Source of the DNA: an uncultured Prevotellaceae bacterium
GTDB taxonomy: Bacteria; Bacteroidota; Bacteroidia; Bacteroidales; Bacteroidaceae
NCBI GenBank assembly: GCA_900316645.1
Contig: ONDP01000005.1
Location: 62,001 to 126,000 of the forward strand
Direction: 5' to 3'
DNA: 64,000 bases
Under the pieces are notes generated by a model. It had not been told where the DNA came from. It searched no databases and saw nothing but the letters and a program-made list of their open reading frames with translations. Positions 55,257 to 63,205 of this stretch are shown piece after piece. The translations under genes were made by a program, and so were the position numbers. Each line of letters opens with the position of its first letter. The first letter of the stretch is position 1.

Positions 55257-58200
55257 TCACTTGATTGCCACTTTCTTTCCGTTGATGATGTAAACACCCT
55301 TGGGAAGTCCTTCGAGTGAAGTAACATTCGAACGAACTTTATGACCAGAAAGGTTGAATACTGATACGGGATGCTCAAACGATATCTCCTTGATACCATC
55401 AGAGGCTGTGATGGTCAATTTTCCTGCAACATAACTGATGTCATAGTTCTGAGCCTCAGCACCACTGATGGTGATGTCGTATTCACCTGGCTCGCTTGAT
55501 GAAGTTGCAGTAGTGGTGATTGCCGGCTGCTTCGTCAGCACCTGCGAAGTCTCATTATTCTTAAAGCCTTCGTAAGTGGCTTCGAACGTTGGCAGTGTCT
55601 CACCCTGCTTGATAGTGCAGCTCTTGGCTGTAATCGTCAACGGAGCCTTCGTGATGGTCAGCGTACCACTGACAAAGGTGGTGTTGTAGTTCGTCACACT
55701 ACCCTTTGTAATCACAATGGGGTAAGTACCTACTGCCGAGGTCGTTGTTGCCTCACAAGTGACGGCTGGTTTCCCTTCAAGTGTTGCCCCCTCGCTGGTG
55801 AACTCAAATGCTGGCAGTTCGTCACCATACTGAATGGTATAACTCTTTGCTGTAATAGTGACAGGATCTGCCTGCGTGATAGTCAGCGTTCCCTTCACAT
55901 AAGCGATGTCATAGTTGGTGGCATCTGCTCCACTGACTACGATGTCGTAGGTGCCTGGAGCACTGGCTGATGTGGCGCTGCAACTGATGGTAGGCTGAGT
56001 GGCTAATACAGCTTTCGTCTCGTCGTTCTTGAAACCGCTATACTCAACCTCAAAAGTTGGCATTGCCTCACCCTGCTTGATGGTGTAGCTCTTGGCTGTA
56101 ATTGTCAACGGAGCCTGTAAGATCATCAACTCGCCGTTCACATAAGTCACATTGTAGTTGGTAATGGTTCCCTTGCTTGGCACAATGTCATATTCACCAA
56201 CAGGCGACGTGGCTGTTGCTTCACAAGTGATGCTTGGTTCACCACTCAGTGCTGCACCAAAAGTAAAATACCCGAATGTTGGGTTAGCGTCGCCATACAG
56301 ACGAACGAAACTATAGGCTGCTACTACAACTTCATCTGCCTGCGTGATGGTCAGTGTACCCTTCACATAAGTGATATCATAGTTGGTGGCTGCAGCTCCA
56401 CTGACTACGATTTCGTAGGTACCAGGAGCATTGGACGATGAAGCGCTACAAGTTATGGTTGGTTGAGTGGCCAGCACACTGGATGTCTCACCGTTCTTGA
56501 AGCCACTATACTCAATCTCGAAGGTGGGTAATGCCTCACCCTGTTTGATGGCATAATTCTTGGCTGTTATTGTCAACGGGGCCTTGGTAACTGTCAGTTT
56601 ACCGTTCACATACGTATCGTTATAGTTGATGACGGTTCCCTTGGCAATAACAATGGGATAATCACCAACAGGTGATGTAGCTGTTGCTTCACAGGTGATG
56701 TTTGGTGTACCTCTCAGTGCTGCACCTGACGATGTGTACTCAAAGGCAGGATTGGCTTCACCATACTGGCGACTGTAACTCTTGGCAACAACAGTTACAG
56801 GATCTGCCTGCGTGATAGTCAGCGTACCCTTCACGTAAGTGATATCATAGTTGGTGGCATCTGCTCCACTGACTACGATGTCATACGTACTAGGCTCACT
56901 GGCTGAGGTGGCAGTAGTTGTGATAATAGGCTGAGTGGTCAGCACACTGGATGTCTCGCTGTTCTTAAAACCATTGTAGTCTGCTTCGAATGTTGGCAGT
57001 GTCTCACCCTGTTTGATGGTGTAGCTCTTGGCGGTGATTGTCAGCGGAGCCTTCGTGATGGTCAGTTTACCATTCACAAAAGTGGTGTTGTAGTTGGTCA
57101 CACTACCCTCTGTAATCACAATGGGGTAAGGACCAACTGCCGAAGTCTTTGTTGCCTCACAACTGATTGCCGGCGTACCTTTTAGAGTTGCGCCCTCGCT
57201 GGCGAACTCAAATGTAGGCAGTTCGTCACCATAATGAATGGTGTAGCTTTTTGCTGTAATAGTGACAGGGTCTGCCTGTGTAATAGTCAGTGTACCCTTC
57301 ACATAAGTGATATCATAGTTGGTAGCAGCTGCACCACTGACTACGATATCATACGTACCCGGTTCACTTGCCGATGTGGCAGTAGTTGTGATAGTAGGCT
57401 GAGTGGTCAGCGCACTGGATGTCTCGCTGTTTTTAAAACCACTGTAGTCTGCTTCGAATGTTGGCAACGTCTCACCCTGTTTGATGGTGTAGCTCTTGGC
57501 GGTGATAGTCAGCGGAGCCTTGATGATGGCCAACTTTCCGTTCACATAAGTCACATTGTTGTTGGTAATGGTTCCCTTGCTTGGCACAATGCCATATTCT
57601 CCCACTGGAGATGTGGCGATTGCTTCACAAGTGATGTCTGGCTCACCACTCAGTGCCGTACCAAAAGAAAAATACCCGAAAGTTGGGTTAGCGTCGCCAT
57701 ACAGACGAACGAAACTATAGGCTGCTACTACAACTTTATCTGCCTGCGTGATGGTCAGTGTACCCTTCACATAGGTGATACTATAGTTGGCAGCGTCTGC
57801 ACCACTGACGATGATGTCATACGTACCAGGAGCACTGGACGATGAAGCGCTACAAGTTATGGTTGGTTGAGTGGCCAGCACACTGGATGTCTCACCGTTC
57901 TTGAAGCCACTATACTCAATCTCGAACGTTGGTAATGCATCACCCTGTTTGATAACAAAATTCTTGGCTGTAATCGTCAACGGAGCCTTGGTAACGGTCA
58001 GCTTACCGTTCACATACGTAACATTATAGTTGGTAATGGTTCCCTTGCTTGGCACAATGTTATATTCACCAACAGGCGATGTAGTTGTTGCTGCACAAGT
58101 GATGCTTGGTGTGCCGCTCAGTGCTGCACCTGACGATGTGTACTCAAAGGCAGGATTGGCTTCACCATACTGGCGACTGTAACTCTTGGCTACTACTGTT

Positions 58201-61200
58201 ACAGCATCTGCCTGCGTAATGGTCAGCGTTCCTTTTACATAAATGATATCATAGTTGGCAGCTGTAGCTCCGCTGACTACGATGTCGTAGGTACCGGGAG
58301 CGCTGGCTGATGTGGCACTGCAAGTGATGGTAGGCTGAGTGGTCAGCACACTGGACGTCTGGCTGTTCTTGAATCCATCGTAGTTGGCTTCGAATGTTGG
58401 CATTGCCTCACCCTGCTTGATGGTGTAGTTCTTGGCGGTGATTGTCAGCGGAGCCTTGGTGATGGTCAGCGTACCATTCACAAAAGCTGTGTTGAAGTTG
58501 GTCACACTACCCTTTTTAATCACAATGGGGTAAGTACCCACTGCCGAAGTCTTTGTTGCCTCACAAGTGATTGCCGGCGTACCTTTTAGAGTTGCTCCCT
58601 CGCTGGTGAACTCAAATGTAGGCAGTTCGTCACCATAATGAATGGTGTAGCTTTTTGCTGTAATTGTGACAGGGTCTGCCTGTGTAATAGTCAGTGTACC
58701 CTTCACATAAGTGATATCATAGTTGGTAGCAGCTGCACCACTGACTACGATATCATACGTACCAGGTTCACTGGCCGATGTGGCTGTAGTTGTGATAGTA
58801 GGCTGAGTGGTCAGCACCTGCGAAGTCTCGCTGTTCTTAAAGCCTTCATAAGTGGCTTCGAATGTTGGCAGTGTCTCACCCTGCTTGATGGTGTAGTTCT
58901 TGGCTGTGATTGTCAACGGAGCCTCGATGATAATCAACTTACCGTTTACATACGTATCGTTATAGTTGGTTACGGTTCCCTTGCTTGCCACAATGTCGTA
59001 TTCACCAACTGGCGATGTGGCTGTTGCTTCACAAGTGATGTCTGGCTCACCACTCAGTGTTGTTCCAAAAGCAACATACCCGAAAGTTGGATTAGCATCG
59101 CCATACAGACGGCAGTAACTATTGGCTGCAATCACAATTTTATCTGCATCGGTGATGGTCAGCGTTCCCTTCACATAAGTGATATCATAGTTGGCAGCTG
59201 TAGCTCCACTGACGATGATGTCATACGTACCAGGTTCACTGGCTGATGTGGCAGTGCAAGTTATGGTTGGCTTAGTGGTCAGCACACTGGATGTTTCGCT
59301 GTTCTTGAACCCACTATACTCAATTTCAAAAGTAGGCAGTGTCTCACCCTGCTTGATGGAATAGCTCTTGGCTGTAATTGCCAACGGAGCCTTCTCGATG
59401 GTCAGTTTTCCGTTTACATACGTATCGTTATAATTGGTGACGGTTCCCTTGGCAATAACAATGGGATAATCACCAACAGGCGATGTAGTTGTTGCTGCAC
59501 AAGTGATGCTTGGAGTTCCGCTCAGTGCTGCACCTGATGATGTGTACTCAAAGGCAGGATTGGCTTCACCATATAGGCGAGTGTAACTCTTGGCTGTTAC
59601 GGTTACGGGATCTGCCTGCGTAATGGTCAGCGTGCCCTTCACATAAGTGATATCATAATTGGTGGCATCTGCTCCACTGACTACGATGTCATACGTACCA
59701 GGAGCACTGGCCGATGTGGCAGTAGTAGTGATGGCAGGCTGCTTTGCCAGCACCTGCGAAGTTTCATCGTTCTTGAAACCGCTATACTCTGCTTCGAATG
59801 TTGGCAGTGTCTCACCCTGTTTGATGGTGTAGCTCTTGGCGGTGATAGTCAGCGGGGTCTTGCCGATGATCAGCTTACCGTTCACATAAGTCACATTGTA
59901 GTTGGTAATGGTTCCCTTGCTTGGCACAATGTCATATTCTCCCACTGGCGATGTGGCTGTTGCTTCACAAGTGATGTCTGGCTCGCCACTCAGTGTCGTC
60001 CCAAAAGAAAAATACCCGAATGTTGGGTTAGCGTCGCCATACAGACGGATGTAACTATTGGCTGCCACTACAGCTTCATCTGCCTGTGTGATAGTCAATG
60101 TTCCCTTCACATAAGTGATATCATAGTTGGTGGCTGCAGCACCACTGACGATGATGTCATACGTACCAGGTTCGCTGGCTGATGTGGCATTGCAAGTGAT
60201 GGTAGGCTGAGTGGCCAGCACACTGGATGTCTCATTGTTCTTGAAACCGCTATACTCTGCCTCGAATGTCGGCATTGCATCGCCCTGCTTGATGGCATAG
60301 TTCTTGGCTGTAATCGTCAACGGAGCCTTGGTAACGGTCAGCTTACCGTTCACATACGTATCGTTATAGTTAGTGACAGAGCCCTTGGAAACAACAATGT
60401 CGTATTCACCAACAGGTGATGTGGCTGTTGCTGCACAAGTGATGCTTGGAGTTCCGCTCAGTGCTGCACCTGACGATGTGTACTCAAAGGCAGGATTGGC
60501 TTCACCATACTGGCGACTGTAACTCTTGGCAGTTACGGTTACAGGATTAGCCTGAGTAATGGTCAGTGTACCCTTCACATAGGTGAAACTGTAGTTCTGC
60601 GCTGCTGCTCCGCTGACGATGATGTCATACGTACCAGGCTCACTCTCTGATGTGGCGTTACATGTTATGGTAGGCTGAGTGGCCAGTACACTGGATGTTT
60701 CGCTGTTCTTGAAACCGCTATACTCTGCCTCGAATGTCGGCAATGCATCTCCCTGCTTGATGGAATAGCTCTTGGCTGTAATCGTCAACGGGGCCTTCTC
60801 GATGGTCAATGTGCCGTTTACATAGGTACCATGGTCATTGTCTATGGTTCCCCTGCCAACCACAATGGGATATGTTCCAACCGGTGATGCTGACGTGGCC
60901 TCACAGGTAAACTGGGGAGTTCCCCTAAACGTTTCTCCTTCAGTAGTATATGTGAATGCTGGCACAGCATCGCCATATTCCATTTCCACGTCATTGGCAG
61001 TCAGCGTGAAGGATGGGTCATATTCAATAATAGTTCTAAAATTCCTCCATCCTGAAGCAGATTGATAAGCTGCCTTGCTTCCCTGGGGTACATACAACGT
61101 CATGGGTTGAGCGGTAGGGAATATTCCAGCTAAAAGAGGAGCAGGCGTTTCGGCATACAATTTGACTGAGGTAAGACCAGAGCAACCATGGAAAGCATTA

Positions 61201-61880
61201 TTGCCAATTGTCAACACGCTATTGGGAATAGTAATGGTGGTAAGGCTAGAGCAAAAATAGAAAGCTTCGAAGCCAATACTCGTCACAGTATTTGGAATAA
61301 CAGTACTCTTACATCCTGCAATCAGTGTGTTTGTAGCCGTTAATATAATGGCATTGCAATTCCCGCGAGAATCGTATATCGAGTTGCCTGCATCCACATT
61401 GATGGAGTTCAGGCCAATGCAACCGGAGACAATATTATTGCCAAGCGTCTGCACGCTGTTGGGGATGGTAATCGAGGTAAGGCCTGTGCAGCCACTGAAA
61501 GCGTAATCACCAATACTCGTCACACTGCTGGGGATGGTAATAGTGGTAAGACTTGAACAACCCGAGAAAGCATTCTCCTCAATATTCGTCACGCTACTGG
61601 GAATGGTAATCGAGGTAAGACCGGAACACATATTGAAAGCATCTTCGTCAATACTCGTCACACTATAGTCCTTACTGTTATAGTGAACGGACGAAGGTAT
61701 CACAACAGCACCTTTGTAATCATTGCTACTATTCGTAGGATGCTGATGTGTCACTATGGCATTATCCCCATTGAAGTTGTAATAAATGCCGTCAATACAA
61801 GCATCATACGAGTATGCATTCATACCCATCATGCTTACCAATATGATTAGGACTAGTTTTAAGTTCAGTTGCTTTGTCAT
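55257..61880 (-). CDS. Giant MBG-repeat surface protein with N-terminal LRRs
   Basis: 2207 aa from the ATG at 61880; an in-frame upstream ATG would precede the likely transcript start. Signal peptide about 1-25 (ends MMGMNAYS). BspA-type LRRs about 60-270 ('SGCSSLTTITIPSSVTSIG' and similar), then 24 MBG-type domains of about 78 aa (about 290-2150) alternating 'PLTITAKxYxIKQGExLPTF' with 'AKSYxRxYGxANPxF' types, then a T9SS-like tail ('VFNLSGHKV', 'GVYIINGKKVAIK'). Probably a long fibrous surface adhesin. Repeats are near identical, so length variation by recombination is likely. First gene of a run of three giants (gaps 42 and 12 bp). Confidence 0.87.
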   Translation of the reverse strand: MTKQLNLKLVLIILVSMMGMNAYSYDACIDGIYYNFNGDNAIVTHQHPTNSSNDYKGAVVIPSSVHYNSKDYSVTSIDEDAFNMCSGLTSITIPSSVTNIEENAFSGCSSLTTITIPSSVTSIGDYAFSGCTGLTSITIPNSVQTLGNNIVSGCIGLNSINVDAGNSIYDSRGNCNAIILTATNTLIAGCKSTVIPNTVTSIGFEAFYFCSSLTTITIPNSVLTIGNNAFHGCSGLTSVKLYAETPAPLLAGIFPTAQPMTLYVPQGSKAAYQSASGWRNFRTIIEYDPSFTLTANDVEMEYGDAVPAFTYTTEGETFRGTPQFTCEATSASPVGTYPIVVGRGTIDNDHGTYVNGTLTIEKAPLTITAKSYSIKQGDALPTFEAEYSGFKNSETSSVLATQPTITCNATSESEPGTYDIIVSGAAAQNYSFTYVKGTLTITQANPVTVTAKSYSRQYGEANPAFEYTSSGAALSGTPSITCAATATSPVGEYDIVVSKGSVTNYNDTYVNGKLTVTKAPLTITAKNYAIKQGDAMPTFEAEYSGFKNNETSSVLATQPTITCNATSASEPGTYDIIVSGAAATNYDITYVKGTLTITQADEAVVAANSYIRLYGDANPTFGYFSFGTTLSGEPDITCEATATSPVGEYDIVPSKGTITNYNVTYVNGKLIIGKTPLTITAKSYTIKQGETLPTFEAEYSGFKNDETSQVLAKQPAITTTATSASAPGTYDIVVSGADATNYDITYVKGTLTITQADPVTVTAKSYTRLYGEANPAFEYTSSGAALSGTPSITCAATTTSPVGDYPIVIAKGTVTNYNDTYVNGKLTIEKAPLAITAKSYSIKQGETLPTFEIEYSGFKNSETSSVLTTKPTITCTATSASEPGTYDIIVSGATAANYDITYVKGTLTITDADKIVIAANSYCRLYGDANPTFGYVAFGTTLSGEPDITCEATATSPVGEYDIVASKGTVTNYNDTYVNGKLIIIEAPLTITAKNYTIKQGETLPTFEATYEGFKNSETSQVLTTQPTITTTATSASEPGTYDIVVSGAAATNYDITYVKGTLTITQADPVTITAKSYTIHYGDELPTFEFTSEGATLKGTPAITCEATKTSAVGTYPIVIKKGSVTNFNTAFVNGTLTITKAPLTITAKNYTIKQGEAMPTFEANYDGFKNSQTSSVLTTQPTITCSATSASAPGTYDIVVSGATAANYDIIYVKGTLTITQADAVTVVAKSYSRQYGEANPAFEYTSSGAALSGTPSITCAATTTSPVGEYNIVPSKGTITNYNVTYVNGKLTVTKAPLTITAKNFVIKQGDALPTFEIEYSGFKNGETSSVLATQPTITCSASSSSAPGTYDIIVSGADAANYSITYVKGTLTITQADKVVVAAYSFVRLYGDANPTFGYFSFGTALSGEPDITCEAIATSPVGEYGIVPSKGTITNNNVTYVNGKLAIIKAPLTITAKSYTIKQGETLPTFEADYSGFKNSETSSALTTQPTITTTATSASEPGTYDIVVSGAAATNYDITYVKGTLTITQADPVTITAKSYTIHYGDELPTFEFASEGATLKGTPAISCEATKTSAVGPYPIVITEGSVTNYNTTFVNGKLTITKAPLTITAKSYTIKQGETLPTFEADYNGFKNSETSSVLTTQPIITTTATSASEPSTYDIVVSGADATNYDITYVKGTLTITQADPVTVVAKSYSRQYGEANPAFEYTSSGAALRGTPNITCEATATSPVGDYPIVIAKGTVINYNDTYVNGKLTVTKAPLTITAKNYAIKQGEALPTFEIEYSGFKNGETSSVLATQPTITCSASSSNAPGTYEIVVSGAAATNYDITYVKGTLTITQADEVVVAAYSFVRLYGDANPTFGYFTFGAALSGEPSITCEATATSPVGEYDIVPSKGTITNYNVTYVNGELMILQAPLTITAKSYTIKQGEAMPTFEVEYSGFKNDETKAVLATQPTISCSATSASAPGTYDIVVSGADATNYDIAYVKGTLTITQADPVTITAKSYTIQYGDELPAFEFTSEGATLEGKPAVTCEATTTSAVGTYPIVITKGSVTNYNTTFVSGTLTITKAPLTITAKSCTIKQGETLPTFEATYEGFKNNETSQVLTKQPAITTTATSSSEPGEYDITISGAEAQNYDISYVAGKLTITASDGIKEISFEHPVSVFNLSGHKVRSNVTSLEGLPKGVYIINGKKVAIK
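55440..61020 (-). repeat. Coding tandem array: 24 MBG domains with a 1404-bp super-repeat
   Basis: Twelve A-type and twelve B-type domains alternate. The B-types fall in three classes (YGEANP; YGDANPTFGY; YGDELP) and cycle a-b-c. The motif CCATACTGGCGACTGTAACT or its variant begins at 56761, 58165, 59569 and 60505: spacings 1404, 1404 and 936 bp, i.e. exactly 6, 6 and 4 domains of 234 bp without indels. Confidence 0.9.
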
Positions 61881-61957
61881 TGAGTTATTTGATTTTATTT
61901 TGACACCACATAGACTGTGCCTCGGGCGCCCATCATTCATATAAACAATTTTGAATG

Positions 61958-61991
61958 TAAAGTTACTATTTTCCCCCGACAGAAAGGCAAA
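61958..61991 (-). promoter_or_regulatory. Putative promoter of the giant surface-protein operon
   Basis: Minus strand TTTG (61988-61991), 22-bp spacer, TAACTTTA (61958-61965; the last base departs from TAnnTTTG). Predicted leader is about 70 nt before ATG 61880. Confidence 0.45.
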
Positions 61992-62039
61992 AGACGCGTC
62001 TTTTTAATTCTTTTTAACAGTTCGAACTACGTTCGCGCA

Positions 62040-62077
62040 AAAAAGAGCCGAGGGAAAAGCTTCCACCGGCTCTTTTT
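62040..62077 (-). terminator. Rho-independent terminator after the HU-like gene
   Basis: AAAAAGAGCCG (62040-62050) pairs with CGGCTCTTTTT (62067-62077). On the minus strand the stem is followed by a T-run. The same A/T flanks would allow termination from either side. Confidence 0.85.
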
Positions 62078-62095
62078 CCACTCTGTCAGATTATC

Positions 62096-62143
62096 GCTCA
62101 CCCCCTTCTCCCCTCTCATTTTGAGAGGGGTCGGGGGAGAGGC
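62096..62143. repeat. GC-rich palindromic repeat downstream of the HU-like gene
   Basis: CTCACCCCCTTCTCCCCTCT and a complementary TGAGAGGGG..GGGGGAGAGG arm around a TTT loop. It lies directly after the HU-like stop codon and before the terminator. Same family as the elements at 30141 and 38241, here untranslated. Confidence 0.9.
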
Positions 62144-62144
62144 T

Positions 62145-62660
62145 TTATCCCTCCATACTGGGTCCGCCACCGGTGTTGCCGCCCGTGCCGTTGTCATCGC
62201 CCTGCTCAGGCTCCTCAACAGTACCCGGGTCGTCACTGGTCACTCGCTTAACCACATCACCGTTACGGTCGTAACAGGTAATCTGGATGGACGTGTTAGC
62301 CAGCTCTTCCTTCAGAGCCACTGTAGGAGTGAACACAATGCGACGGGTGCGGATGAGACTTGACTTGACGTCGTTCACGTCGGCCACAGCCTTTGCGCTC
62401 AATCCGAAACGCATGTTACCGAGACCTGGCAGAGCAACGCTGTGTCCCTCAGTGGCCCAGGCCTTGATGACCTCTCCGGCGCCCTTCCAGCAAGCCTGCA
62501 TAACGCCCTCTGAAACACCACTGCGGATAGCAGCCTCCTTGATCACCTTGTCCTGATCGAGCGTCGAATACAGGTCAGGCACCATAACATAACGGTACAC
62601 TTCCGGACCGTCTTGGGAGAACTTCATCTTTTTCTCCCTTGCTTTGATTTTTAATGCCAT
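62145..62660 (-). CDS. HU/IHF-family DNA-binding protein with acidic Gly-rich tail
   Basis: 171 aa. An N-terminal extension ('LKIKAREKKMKFSQDG') precedes an HU-like fold (about 35-130: 'KVIKEAAIRSGVSEGVMQAC', 'HSVALPGLGNMRFGL', 'RIVFTPTVALKEEL'), then an acidic Gly-rich tail (about 150-171, 'EEPEQGDDNGTGGNTGG'). This matches the larger HU-like proteins common in Bacteroidales. Expected role is nucleoid or local DNA bending. The 140-nt leader contains a 23-codon upstream ORF and stem-loops. Confidence 0.88.
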   Translation of the reverse strand: MALKIKAREKKMKFSQDGPEVYRYVMVPDLYSTLDQDKVIKEAAIRSGVSEGVMQACWKGAGEVIKAWATEGHSVALPGLGNMRFGLSAKAVADVNDVKSSLIRTRRIVFTPTVALKEELANTSIQITCYDRNGDVVKRVTSDDPGTVEEPEQGDDNGTGGNTGGGPSMEG

Positions 62661-62683
62661 AGCTTTAAAATTTTTTCATGGTA

Positions 62684-62755
62684 TTAAACTATCATCCAGT
62701 CAGCTACATCGGGTGACCGGTTCCCGCTTTTCAAGTCCCCTAAGTTAGGGAACAT
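62684..62755 (-). CDS. 23-codon upstream ORF in the HU-like gene leader
   Basis: ATG at 62755 to TAA at 62684, encoding 23 residues beginning MFPNLGDLKSGN and ending DVADWMIV. It ends 23 nt before the HU-like ATG and starts about 40 nt after the predicted transcript start. It overlaps two hairpins (CCCTAA-G-TTAGGG at 62738-62750; CGGG...CCCG at 62710-62726). A translated leader peptide or attenuator is plausible but unproven. Confidence 0.45.
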   Translation of the reverse strand: MFPNLGDLKSGNRSPDVADWMIV

Positions 62756-62800
62756 CAGGGGTCTGAACAAGCACTCTTGACATCTCCCTTATTTACGTTA

Positions 62801-62831
62801 CAAAGTTACTAAAAAAACTTGAAATATGCAA
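62801..62831 (-). promoter_or_regulatory. Promoter of the HU-like gene, overlapped by a palindrome
   Basis: Minus strand TTG (62829-62831), 20-bp spacer, TAACTTTG (62801-62808). The spacer is filled by an inverted repeat, CTAAAAAAACTTG (62809-62821) and CAAGTTTTTTAG (62829-62840), a candidate operator that would compete with RNA polymerase. Confidence 0.7.
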
Positions 62832-62908
62832 GTTTTTTAGCAATTATTTTTCTATAAAAACGTAAATTTTTATTCAAATAGAACATTATCAAATCCCTCC
62901 GTTTTTTA

Positions 62909-62962
62909 CGAAGCCATCCAGCACTTTTTCGATGGCTTTCCCAAAAGTGTTGGAAGGCTTCG
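62909..62962. repeat. Long inverted repeat between the HU-like and TOPRIM genes
   Basis: 20-bp arms with two mismatches; arms start CGAAGCC and end GGCTTCG. No T-run flanks it, so it is not a simple terminator. The loop side repeats part of the arm (GATGGCTTTCC). Confidence 0.75.
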
Positions 62963-63146
62963 CTGCAAGATTTTCCTCCTTAGTTTTTTGAATAGCCTGT
63001 GAGGTCTTTATATCGTTGGCATTCAATAGATTAAATACTAAGATTTGGGATTTCTACCATTTTTCTTCATAAACTTATTTTTTTTATTAAAATACATAGA
63101 GAGTTTATAGGAAAAAACAGCAAGAAACTAAAAACATACACGCAAA

Positions 63147-63185
63147 AAGCCGTCTGCAAGGGCTTTTCAGCGCTTCAGACGGCTT
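63147..63185 (-). terminator. Rho-independent terminator of the TOPRIM gene
   Basis: AAGCCGTCTG (63147-63156) pairs with CAGACGGCTT (63176-63185); on the minus strand a TTTTT run follows the stem. It lies 20 bp after the stop codon. Confidence 0.88.
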
Positions 63186-63205
63186 AACGATTTCCCCCTA
63201 ATAAC

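Larger units (their letters stand above)
62841..63205. other. Intergenic region with a 20-bp inverted repeat
   Basis: AT-rich gap with no gene seen. It contains an inverted repeat: 62909-62928 (CGAAGCCATCCAGCACTTTT) and 62943-62962, 18 of 20 positions complementary, with a 14-nt loop. The rest of the gap is A/T-rich and featureless until the terminator at 63147-63185. Confidence 0.7.

Noticed and set aside
57234-59246. Two plus-strand ORFs of about 200 codons within the MBG array (57234-57845 and 58638-59246)
   Set aside because: They are near copies of each other because they mirror the repeats of the minus-strand gene, and show no independent protein features.
55440-61020. Possible CRISPR or satellite DNA
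   Set aside because: The repeats are in one open frame on the minus strand and translate as MBG domains; they are protein-domain duplications.
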